A DNA stretch of 32,737 nt from Candidatus Poribacteria bacterium (lineage in GTDB: Bacteria; Poribacteria; WGA-4E; PCPOR2b). How positions within the stretch are numbered: the first letter of the stretch is position 1; every line of letters starts with the position of its first letter. Under the pieces are notes generated by a model. The model saw only the letters and a program-made list of their open reading frames with translations. It did no database searches and had not been told where the DNA came from. Positions 16,583-23,678 of this stretch are shown in pieces. The DNA lies in the NCBI GenBank assembly GCA_003635265.1, contig PYIZ01000035.1:1-32737 (forward strand), written 5' to 3'. A program made the translations under genes and the position numbers.

Positions 16583-17560
16583 CTATCCAGCCGTGAACCT
16601 GAATGGCTCTGAAACAGCGTCAAGTGTTTCTCGCACCGATTCGTCAAGTGTCCAGCCGACTGCCCCGATGTTATCATTCAAATGTTCGATTGTGTCCCCA
16701 CCGGTGATGGCGACTGTGATTTCTGGGTGAGATAGTACCCAAGCGAGTGCTAATTGTGCGGGTGTCACCCCCAATTCTCCCGCAAGTTCAATCACAGTCG
16801 ATATGACCTGACTCGCAGCCCCTTCCATTGCCGATGGAAATTGATCCCGTAGTCGTGTTGCCCAGAGAGTCCCTTCCGGCGCAGGACGATCTGGCGAGTA
16901 GATGCCGCTTAATAGTCCCACCGCCAACGGACTGTATACCATGACCCCCAACCCTTGATCCCGCACAAGCGCGAACATTTCGCCCTCAAGATGCCGGGTC
17001 AACAGATTGTATTGATTCTGAACGCACATATACGGCGTTGCGTTGTACTGATCGGCGATCCATAAGCCCTTGCAGACTTGCCATGCTGCATAGTTACAAC
17101 AGCCGACGTAGCGGACTTTACCCGAACGAACGAGGTCATCCAACGCGCGAATCGTTTCCTCAAGTGGAGTGGATTCATCGAACATATGGACAAGGTAGAC
17201 ATCAATGTGATCTGTGTCCAAGCGAGTCAACGATCTTTCGACCTCGCGCATGATGTGGAATCTAGATAACCCTATGTCGTTTGGTCCATCGCCTATTTGG
17301 CTAGCAACCTTCGAGGTAATCACAACGTTGTCACGCTTGCCCTTCAGCGCTTTCCCCAGAATAACTTCTGAACGACCGATATTGGCACGATCATCCATTG
17401 TCCCGTATACGTTGGCGCAGTCAATCAGGTTAATTCCCTGATCAATGGTGTGTTCGATAACCCGTTGTGCTTCGGCTTCATCGCCCTGTCCTCTGAACCC
17501 TAAACCGAGTGCCAATCGACTCACTTGAACGCCCGCGCTTCCAAAGTTCACATATTCCAT
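16583..17560 (-). CDS. Aldo/keto reductase
   Basis: A 325-residue (alpha/beta)8-barrel NADPH-dependent oxidoreductase. The catalytic tetrad is visible: Asp47 (LIDCANVYG), Tyr52, Lys84 (VVITSKVA) and His125 (VYLVHMFD). GRSEVILGKAL, RYVGCCNYAAWQ and GVMVYSPLAVGLLSG are family signatures. It probably interconverts an aldehyde or keto sugar and its alcohol. GAAAGGCG lies before the ATG. It starts 25 nt after the HpaI-type aldolase gene, so reduction of the aldehyde released by that aldolase is a plausible but unproven job. Confidence 0.92.
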   Translation of the reverse strand: MEYVNFGSAGVQVSRLALGLGFRGQGDEAEAQRVIEHTIDQGINLIDCANVYGTMDDRANIGRSEVILGKALKGKRDNVVITSKVASQIGDGPNDIGLSRFHIMREVERSLTRLDTDHIDVYLVHMFDESTPLEETIRALDDLVRSGKVRYVGCCNYAAWQVCKGLWIADQYNATPYMCVQNQYNLLTRHLEGEMFALVRDQGLGVMVYSPLAVGLLSGIYSPDRPAPEGTLWATRLRDQFPSAMEGAASQVISTVIELAGELGVTPAQLALAWVLSHPEITVAITGGDTIEHLNDNIGAVGWTLDESVRETLDAVSEPFRFTAG

Positions 17561-17585
17561 GACTTTTTTCGCCTTTCTAGCCGAA

Positions 17586-18359
17586 CTACTCCACGCCTCG
17601 CAATGTCTCTAACTTTTGACTGACGGCTTCAAATAGCAGCGGCGCTGCGTTACCACAAGACAGCACGCGGAATCCACGCTTTATCGCCTCAATCCCATCG
17701 TCCAAGCCGCGGGTTGGATAGCCGACAGCGATACCTTTTCGCGCTGCAGCAGCGAGCACCTTCTCCGAGGCTTCGGCAACTTTCTCGTGCAACGGTTGTC
17801 CTGGCACGCCCAACGAAGCCGCCAAGTCGCTTGTTCCTACATTTAGGACATCAATGCCTTCGACCTCCACAATTTCGTCGATATTGTCAATCGCTTCGGC
17901 ATCCTCAATCATCAGTGAAACCGAAATCTCGTTGTTGATATTGGCATAGTAGTCCGACGACGACACCGCCCCAAACTTTATACCTCGGCTTGGACCCACA
18001 CCGCGTTTGCCCTGCGGCGGGTAGAACGCACCGTCCACCACATGTTGTGCCTCCTCTGCGGTGCGGATGTGTGGGACAAGCACCCCCATCGCACCGAGAT
18101 CGAGCGCACGCATAATCCGCGCCTCATCGTTCTCGTGGACACGAACAATCGGTGTGGTATCTGCCGCGTAAGCAGCAAGAACCATCCGCTCTATCTCCGT
18201 CCAGCCCATAGAACCGTGTTCTGCATCAATCAGGACATAATCAACGCCAGCATATCCCATGACCTCAACAAGCCCCGGCTCAGGCAGGCGCACACCGCCG
18301 CTTAACACCAATCCGTCGGCTGCTAATTTTTGTTTCAACTTATTCGTTCTGATACTCAT
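17586..18359 (-). CDS. HpcH/HpaI-type class II aldolase
   Basis: A 257-residue pyruvate-dependent aldolase of the HpaI / 2-keto-3-deoxy-L-rhamnonate aldolase / citrate lyase beta family. His48 (IDAEHGSMGW), Arg73 (VRVHEND), Glu152 (MIEDAEA) and Asp178 (NVGTSDLA) match the known HpaI active-site and metal residues with a constant shift of three. YPPQGKRGVGPSRG is the family phosphate/substrate loop. It splits 2-keto-3-deoxy acids into pyruvate and an aldehyde. AAGGAG precedes the ATG. Next to an enolase-superfamily dehydratase, which makes just this kind of substrate. Confidence 0.92.
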   Translation of the reverse strand: MSIRTNKLKQKLAADGLVLSGGVRLPEPGLVEVMGYAGVDYVLIDAEHGSMGWTEIERMVLAAYAADTTPIVRVHENDEARIMRALDLGAMGVLVPHIRTAEEAQHVVDGAFYPPQGKRGVGPSRGIKFGAVSSSDYYANINNEISVSLMIEDAEAIDNIDEIVEVEGIDVLNVGTSDLAASLGVPGQPLHEKVAEASEKVLAAAARKGIAVGYPTRGLDDGIEAIKRGFRVLSCGNAAPLLFEAVSQKLETLRGVE

Positions 18360-18497
18360 AATTAGATCTCCTTTATGTACATAAATCCATAAACCCCTGA
18401 ACTCATAGTGAAAATGTAAGAAATTGAGCGCAAAAGCGCGAAGTCACTATGATGCAAGTTTTTTATAATTTTTCTTTGCGTCGTTGCGTTAGATTTT

Positions 18498-18535
18498 CTT
18501 TCCCACTTTCACGTTTTCTCACTTTCCCACTTTCA
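18498..18535. repeat. Two 14-bp direct repeats in an intergenic pyrimidine-rich stretch
   Basis: CTTTCCCACTTTCA occurs at 18498-18511 and 18522-18535, ten bases apart, in the 195-nt gap between the dehydratase and aldolase genes. The gap is T-rich and also holds GCGCAAAAGCGCG at about 18426-18440. Only two units are present, so it is not a CRISPR. Confidence 0.5.
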
Positions 18536-18554
18536 TTTTTTGTTATGGTATAGA

Positions 18555-19760
18555 CTATGGGAGACGTTCCTCCCGCAGCCGTTGAACTTCAGCCTCTGTC
18601 TCCTCGCTGCGTGCCGGCGTTGGTCCCCAATGGTCGATGGTGCTTTGACCCGGTTCGTCGCTCACGGTCACAATGGCATCCGATCTGTCTCGGACTTCGG
18701 GCTTTAGCCGTGTGCCGATCCCCGGTCGTTGTGGGGCATGGAGGAAGCCATCACGGATGTCGAGATTCGGGTCAACGAACTCGTTATACCAACCTTTGCA
18801 GAAAGCAGGCACATGCTCCTGTATCATAGCGTTTGCAGAACTCATGCAGATGTGGGAACAAGCGAAGATGTTCACGGGACCCGTGGCATCGTGTGGGGCA
18901 AATGGCACCTGATGCGCCGAGGCAAGGATGGCGACCTTGTGCGTCTCCGAAACACCGCCCGTCCAGATTAAATCCGGCATCACAATACGGGCGGAGCCGT
19001 TCTCAATGAACAGCCGAAGCTGCCACCGGCTGAGGAGGCGCTCGGAAATACACACTGGCGTTTTCGTGGATTCTTGGAGTCGCAAAAGAGCTTCCGGGTT
19101 GAGCAGCGGCATCAGATCTTCCTGCCACATCATGTTGTACGGCTCCATCGCCTGTGCGATCCGAATCGCGACGGGCAGCGCCCACTTGCCGTGACCATCA
19201 TTGGCGATATGCATTTCCAAGCCAACGGTATCCCGGATCTCACGGATTGGCTTGAGCGTCCGGTCGAGGTCTTTTTGCGAAAGAAACTGACCATCGCTCG
19301 CAATCGCTAGTGGGATAGTGGGTCCTCCCTTAATTGCGTTGATTCCCTCATCAAGCAGCTGTTTTGCTGTCTCGCCCGCGCCTTCGTAGGGCATTGAGGT
19401 AGCGTAGACACGGATGCGTTTGCGAACTGCGCCGCCGAGGAGTTCGTAGACCGGTAGGTCAACCGCTTGACCCTTTATGTCCCACAGGGCGATGTCGAGC
19501 GCCGAAATCGCCCGCATCTCTGCCCCACCGTACCCGGCATGATCAGACAAACGGAACATCGCCTCCCAGTGACGCTCAATCTCGAATGGGTCACGACCAA
19601 TAAGCAGTGGCCCGAAAAAGTCGTGAATCGCTGCCTCAACTACCGATGGGGCATAGAAGGTCTCCCCCAAACCGACGATACCAGAGTCAGTATGGACGTG
19701 AACCCAGACGTTGTGTGGCTGGGCTTTGACACGGATGGTTTCGATCTGTGTAATTTTCAT
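18555..19760 (-). CDS. Enolase-superfamily sugar-acid dehydratase (galactonate dehydratase-like)
   Basis: A 401-residue member of the mandelate racemase/muconate lactonising group. Metal ligands Asp188, Glu214 and Glu240 (ANDGHG, WQEDLMP, CISERL) and catalytic His190 and His290 (APHDATGP) align with E. coli DgoD residues 183, 209, 235, 185 and 285 with a constant offset of five, so a DgoD-like dehydration of an aldonic acid to a 2-keto-3-deoxy acid is likely; the sugar is not fixed by this. The frame extends to 19805, but AAGGAG lies six nt before the ATG at 19760. It follows a PhyH gene by 41 nt and precedes an HpaI-type aldolase. Confidence 0.9.
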   Translation of the reverse strand: MKITQIETIRVKAQPHNVWVHVHTDSGIVGLGETFYAPSVVEAAIHDFFGPLLIGRDPFEIERHWEAMFRLSDHAGYGGAEMRAISALDIALWDIKGQAVDLPVYELLGGAVRKRIRVYATSMPYEGAGETAKQLLDEGINAIKGGPTIPLAIASDGQFLSQKDLDRTLKPIREIRDTVGLEMHIANDGHGKWALPVAIRIAQAMEPYNMMWQEDLMPLLNPEALLRLQESTKTPVCISERLLSRWQLRLFIENGSARIVMPDLIWTGGVSETHKVAILASAHQVPFAPHDATGPVNIFACSHICMSSANAMIQEHVPAFCKGWYNEFVDPNLDIRDGFLHAPQRPGIGTRLKPEVRDRSDAIVTVSDEPGQSTIDHWGPTPARSEETEAEVQRLREERLP

Positions 19761-19801
19761 CGTTTCTCCTTGGCGATTTTTTCTTTTAGAATGAGAGTAG
19801 G

Positions 19802-20692
19802 TCAATCTTTGGCTGCGTGATATTTTCTGGTGAAAGGCACACAGTTCAAATCCAAATCTTTCCAGTAGTATTGATACTTCTCTGATTTCCAGTCCCTATA
19901 GATTTCTTCCCATGACATTCGATTAAAGTGCGGTAGGAGTGAACCCTCCGTAATCGGTTGGGATTGACCTTGATACCGATAATCGACGGAAAGACGCAAG
20001 CGGTCTGTTGTTTGATTGGGAAGCGCCTTATGGACGGCGAGGCTTTGGAAAAGTAGAAAATCGCCAATTTGATAATCCGCCGAGACCCATTCGAGGTTCA
20101 AATGATCGGTTTCCACGCCCAAGCCACCTGCCCCATCAGCCCGTATTGTCGGTAGGACGCTAAACTTATGGGACCCCGCGAGCACGGTCAAGCCGCCGAA
20201 ATATTGTGGACAATCGCCCAAAGGGATCCAAGCGGTATAGGTCTCCTCCGTGCCTTGAATGTGAATGTAGTCTTGATGGGCAGGCGTCGTATACCTTGTG
20301 TTTTCAGGAAACATAATCCGCCCGATATTTCGGGGATGGGCGAGGGTCGGTTCACCAAACAGTTTGTCACAGACATCAATGATGGATGGATAGTGGGCAA
20401 AAGCGTGGAAAGATTCCAAACTTTGAAAGTCATCAAGGATGGGCCAATATTCGTCCTGCCCTTCCCGGTACGGTCCTCCGTTTCGGATACCGTCCATCAA
20501 ATCCGTTCCTGCTTTAATCCAGCCGTGCTTATCGCAGATTTCGAGAAAATCTCGGCGAAGTTGAAAAATTGTATCGGGATCAATCAGATTCCGAAAGAAA
20601 AGGTATCCATCTCGCTTCGCACGGTCACGTAGCCTGTCGGGTTGATCGAGCACATCATTTGATTCGACAAAGGGTTTGATCTCAGTTGGCAT
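19802..20692 (-). CDS. Phytanoyl-CoA dioxygenase (PhyH) family protein
   Basis: A 296-residue Fe(II)/2-oxoglutarate oxygenase. Facial triad His139-x-Asp141 (PAHQDYIHIQG) and His221 (LAVHKALPN), with Arg231 or Arg233 after it. GYLFFRNLIDPDTI near the start and WIPLGDCPQYFGGLTVLAGSH are typical. The frame is open back to 20899, but a perfect sigma-70 promoter lies inside that extension at 20741-20769 and GAGGCGACCT precedes the ATG at 20692, so the shorter form is right. First gene of a probable operon with the dehydratase 41 nt downstream, which suggests the hydroxylated product feeds sugar-acid metabolism or shares its regulation. Confidence 0.9.
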   Translation of the reverse strand: MPTEIKPFVESNDVLDQPDRLRDRAKRDGYLFFRNLIDPDTIFQLRRDFLEICDKHGWIKAGTDLMDGIRNGGPYREGQDEYWPILDDFQSLESFHAFAHYPSIIDVCDKLFGEPTLAHPRNIGRIMFPENTRYTTPAHQDYIHIQGTEETYTAWIPLGDCPQYFGGLTVLAGSHKFSVLPTIRADGAGGLGVETDHLNLEWVSADYQIGDFLLFQSLAVHKALPNQTTDRLRLSVDYRYQGQSQPITEGSLLPHFNRMSWEEIYRDWKSEKYQYYWKDLDLNCVPFTRKYHAAKD

Positions 20693-20740
20693 AGGTCGCC
20701 TCGTTGATTGGAATTGTTGCAAATTGCGTAAAACGCACAT

Positions 20741-20769
20741 ATTATACAGCCTCGCCAAAAGCCTGTCAA
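20741..20769 (-). promoter_or_regulatory. Perfect-consensus sigma-70 promoter for the PhyH/dehydratase operon
   Basis: On the minus strand TTGACA (20769-20764), a 17-bp spacer and TATAAT (20746-20741) match the housekeeping consensus at all 12 positions. The start codon at 20692 lies 48 nt after the -10 box. Such a full match usually means strong expression unless a repressor acts. Confidence 0.75.
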
Positions 20770-20847
20770 TCGGTAACTCACAGGTATTAGAGCCATTTAA
20801 TTTTCCTTTTTGACTCATGCCCCGTTGTACCCGGTAGGCGGGGCATC

Positions 20848-20909
20848 CCCGATAAATCGGGATCCAAAGCGACTTGCCCCACTGTTTGTAGTAGCGCAAT
20901 TCATTGCGC
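20848..20909. repeat. Two short palindromes in the 382-nt intergenic region
   Basis: CCCGATAAATCGGG (20848-20861) belongs to the dispersed CCCGATNNATCGGG family of this window. GCGCAAT-TC-ATTGCGC (20894-20909) is a second perfect inverted repeat. The rest of 20693-21074 holds the two divergent promoters at 20741-20769 and 20991-21019 and no supported gene; the open frames there are short and lack family similarity. Confidence 0.7.
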
Positions 20910-20990
20910 GTTCTTATGCTAGTTATCGTGGGTATCTTTTATCCGTGTACTCCAGCAATCCATGTTTATCCATGATTCTAAATCGGCGCG

Positions 20991-21019
20991 TTGACATTTC
21001 CCATCAAATATGATACATT
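20991..21019 (+). promoter_or_regulatory. Promoter for the SDR/epimerase-like and P1 peptidase genes
   Basis: TTGACA (20991-20996) is followed after 17 bp by TACATT (21014-21019), within GATACATTT. The -10 box ends 55 nt before the ATG at 21075. The -35 is a perfect match and the -10 matches at four of six positions. Confidence 0.5.
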
Positions 21020-21074
21020 TGACATATATCAGCAGTCGAGACAAGTGCCTTTCTTTGCAAAAGAGGATATTAGC

Positions 21075-21971
21075 ATGTACGTTGCACTGACAGGAGCCAC
21101 AGGGTTTGTCGGATCGTATACGGTCAGGTCGCTCGTCGAGGCGGGACACCGTATACGCGCGCTTGTGCGGCCGCCAAGAGATACCGCTTGGCTTGAAGAG
21201 TTAGGGGTCGAGATATGCAGAGGAGAAATGACCGATGAGAATGCACTGTCCGCATTCGTTGACGGAGCAGATGTCGTCATCCACACCGCCTATGATTCCA
21301 CAGCAGAGGGTGAGCACCTCCAATACCTTCGTTCCAATATCTTCGGATCACTGACACTGCTTGAGCTTTCCCGACTCGCCGGTGTCCGTCAATTTATCTG
21401 TACGACGAGCACCTATCTCCTCCGCCCCGATGTTTATTCACCGGCGGATGTGTGCCAGACACCAATTACAGAGGATTTACCACTGGTATCTCCTCAAAAC
21501 AGCTATGTCATGCACAACACTGTCTTAGAATCGGCATGTCAGACGTACTATGGGCAGTTCGGCATGAACACAACTGCTTTCCGCTGTGCATGGATATATG
21601 GCATTCATCCGAATCTGGAGAAAACCGTCTGGCGCGACATCCTTGAGATAGTCCAAACGGGTACAAAGTACGAAAGCACATTTGGATGCGATGTCGTCGC
21701 TGTCAGTGATGTTGCAGGGGCACTGACGGCGGCAGTGGATAACCCCGCAGCGTTTGGTCAGGTCTTTAACCTGTGTGACATGTTTGTGTATAACCAAGAA
21801 TTGGCGCAGTTGGCACGCGAGGTAACCGACGGTAAAGCCGAAGTTGTTCAATTCAAACTTCCAAAACCCGCAGCGATAGGCTCCGACGAAATAAAAGAGT
21901 TGGGTGTAGATGTGCATCGGGGAATGGCTGGTATCCGTGCTTATTTTGAGGATCTGCATAAATTGATTTAG
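21075..21971 (+). CDS. NAD-dependent epimerase/dehydratase-like extended SDR, catalytic Lys replaced
   Basis: A 298-residue protein with the N-terminal Rossmann signature GATGFVGSYT (G7xxG10xxG13), VRPPRD and DVVIHTAYDS of extended SDRs acting on nucleotide sugars or similar substrates. The YxxxK site reads Y144-V-M-H-N148, so the usual active-site lysine is Asn; the family C-terminal part (VFNLCDMFVYNQELAQL) is kept. It may be an atypical SDR with a changed reaction or a binding role. The frame opens at 20991, on top of the promoter -35 box, whereas AGAGGAT lies nine nt before the ATG at 21075. The P1 peptidase gene follows after 22 nt. Confidence 0.85.
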   Translation: MYVALTGATGFVGSYTVRSLVEAGHRIRALVRPPRDTAWLEELGVEICRGEMTDENALSAFVDGADVVIHTAYDSTAEGEHLQYLRSNIFGSLTLLELSRLAGVRQFICTTSTYLLRPDVYSPADVCQTPITEDLPLVSPQNSYVMHNTVLESACQTYYGQFGMNTTAFRCAWIYGIHPNLEKTVWRDILEIVQTGTKYESTFGCDVVAVSDVAGALTAAVDNPAAFGQVFNLCDMFVYNQELAQLAREVTDGKAEVVQFKLPKPAAIGSDEIKELGVDVHRGMAGIRAYFEDLHKLI

Positions 21972-21993
21972 CCCTTATCCAACACAGTATTCG

Positions 21994-22980
21994 ATGAAAA
22001 TGGCTACTCCGTCAAAAAACGGTACGATCACCGCTATCAATGGCATCAAAGTCGGTCATGCGACGAATGAGAAGGCACGCACAGGGTGTACGGTGATTCT
22101 TTGTGAATCCGGAGCCGTCGCCGGTGTCGATGTCCGAGGGTCTGCTCCCGGCACCAGAGAGACCGATGCGATTCGTCCGGGGGGATTGGTGGAGAAAGTC
22201 CACGCAGTTTTGCTTACAGGCGGCAGTGCGTTTGGATTGGACGCAGCGGGTGGGGTGATGCAGTTTCTTGAGGAGCGTGGTGTTGGATTCCCGGCGGGAC
22301 CGGTGCGGGTGCCAATTGTGCCGAGTGCAGTTATCTTCGATCTAGGTGTCGGAGACCCACAGGTACGTCCCGATCGAGAGATGGGCTATCGCGCCTGCGT
22401 GAACTCTACCAATGATCAGGTTCCGATGGGGCAGATCGGTGCTGGAACAGGCGCAACAGTTGGGAAGGGACCAGGTCTTCAGCCATCAAACGGCGGCGTC
22501 GGATCAGCGTGTCACGCCTTGAAATCGGGGCTGATCGTCGGGGCAATTGTCGTCGTCAACGCAGTCGGAAACATCGTCGATCCAGAGACAGGAAAAATTG
22601 TGGCAGGCGCAAAGCACCCGGAAACGGGCGAGTTTGTAGATATTGTGAAGAGGTTATCCCAACAAGTTGCTTTGAATCCCGATTTTATCGGGGGGGAGAG
22701 AGATCCATTTCAACCTGTTAATACGAATACAACCATCGGTGTCGTTGGGACAAACGCTGCACTCTCCCCAACAGAAATTACGAAAGTCGCGCAGATAGCG
22801 CACAACGGCTTGGCGCGGACGATTCGCCCGGTGCATACCATGTCCGATGGCGATACAATTTTTGCGCTTTCGATCGGAACGCAGGACACACCGGTCAATA
22901 TCGTTGGGGTTATCGCAGCGGAGGTTATGGCAGAGGCAGTCTGTCGCGCTGTGAAACACCGGATGGTACGAGATCGTTAA
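21994..22980 (+). CDS. P1 family peptidase (DmpA/L-aminopeptidase-D-esterase type)
   Basis: A 328-residue member of the self-processing peptidase S58/P1 family. Visible signatures: ITAINGIKVGHAT at the N-terminus, GCTVILCESGAVAGVDVRGSAPGTRETD, VLLTGGSAFGLDAAGGVMQFLEERGVGF, and after the variable region NTTIGVVGTNAAL and HNGLARTIRPVHTMSDGDTIFAL. In this family the chain cuts itself and the new N-terminal residue becomes the nucleophile; here Thr246 or Thr247 in NTNTTIG is the likely site (inference from family members). Acts on N-terminal residues of peptides or beta-peptides. No clear ribosome binding site; another ATG lies two codons in. Probably co-transcribed with the SDR gene. Confidence 0.9.
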   Translation: MKMATPSKNGTITAINGIKVGHATNEKARTGCTVILCESGAVAGVDVRGSAPGTRETDAIRPGGLVEKVHAVLLTGGSAFGLDAAGGVMQFLEERGVGFPAGPVRVPIVPSAVIFDLGVGDPQVRPDREMGYRACVNSTNDQVPMGQIGAGTGATVGKGPGLQPSNGGVGSACHALKSGLIVGAIVVVNAVGNIVDPETGKIVAGAKHPETGEFVDIVKRLSQQVALNPDFIGGERDPFQPVNTNTTIGVVGTNAALSPTEITKVAQIAHNGLARTIRPVHTMSDGDTIFALSIGTQDTPVNIVGVIAAEVMAEAVCRAVKHRMVRDR

Positions 22981-23438
22981 GCCTCATATCCGTATTTTGG
23001 CCCTGCGGGAAGAGGTTTACGCAAAATACTTGATTTCAGTTGTCTGACGGTTTGGCGAATTGCACCACTAAAACCTTGCGATTCCTGCAAAATCTCAATC
23101 CGTTCCGCCTGCCGCTCAATCTGCTGGTTCAAGTGCATAATAATCGCCTGAGCGCGTTTGCTCGATTCCTCGGAGGCGGCTTGCATCTGCTGAATCATGG
23201 CATCTGATCGCTTGATTTCGGATTCCATGCGTTCCTCTAGCCGTTCAACTTGGGTGTGAAGATACCGGTTTTCTTCCGTCAATTTTTTCATTAGCGATGC
23301 TTTTTCGCGGACTAGCACCTGCAAATGAGGGAGTTGGGTATCCCGTGACGGAGGCTGATATGCCGAATCACTCGGTCTTGGTATCGGTAGAGTTTGCAGG
23401 GTTTCTGTTGATTTTATTGGCGTTTCAACGATTGCCAT
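22977..23438 (-). CDS. Coiled-coil protein of unknown function
   Basis: A 153-residue protein with no family I recognise. The first 35 residues are Pro/Thr/Ser-rich and probably disordered. Residues about 42-118 form a long charged helix with heptad-like Leu, Met and Ile spacing (LMKKLTEENRYL, VERLEERMESEI, MHLNQQIERQAERIEIL), typical of a coiled coil. The tail carries a conserved-looking basic end (RQLKSSILRKPL). AAGGAG precedes the ATG. No signal peptide or membrane segment. Its TAA overlaps the TAA of the convergent peptidase gene within the bases TTAA. A structural or scaffolding role is possible, nothing more can be said. Confidence 0.75.
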   Translation of the reverse strand: MAIVETPIKSTETLQTLPIPRPSDSAYQPPSRDTQLPHLQVLVREKASLMKKLTEENRYLHTQVERLEERMESEIKRSDAMIQQMQAASEESSKRAQAIIMHLNQQIERQAERIEILQESQGFSGAIRQTVRQLKSSILRKPLPAGPKYGYEA

Positions 23439-23605
23439 CGTGTACTCCTTCTCTACAGTTTGTATCTTAATTTTTAATTCTGTGTCACCGAATATTTATC
23501 GTAACTATGATGATAACGTGCTTGCCGAAGAATCTGTTTCAATTCCTGCTCCCGACGCTTCATGATCTATAGATCATAGAAACGAGCGAGTCCCGTTCCA
23601 GCCTG

Positions 23606-23641
23606 CCCCGATCTATCGGGGAGGATTCCGATGAATCGGAA
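23606..23641. repeat. Two adjacent palindromes covering a possible glnE start
   Basis: CCCCGAT-CT-ATCGGGG (23606-23621) and TTCCGAT-GA-ATCGGAA (23626-23641) lie side by side before glnE. The second contains the upstream in-frame ATG at 23631, and the GGAGG that would serve as its ribosome binding site comes from the join of the two. Both are relatives of the CCCGATNNATCGGG repeats. Confidence 0.8.
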
Positions 23642-23678
23642 GATGCACGATAAATCGCCACAAGCAGAGGGAAACAAT

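Noticed and set aside
18498..18535. Possible CRISPR-like repeats
   Set aside because: Only two 14-bp units with a ten-base spacer, no cas genes and no further units.
20693..20899. 69-residue N-terminal extension of the third PhyH protein
   Set aside because: The extension covers the gene's own promoter at 20741-20769 and is not PhyH-like.
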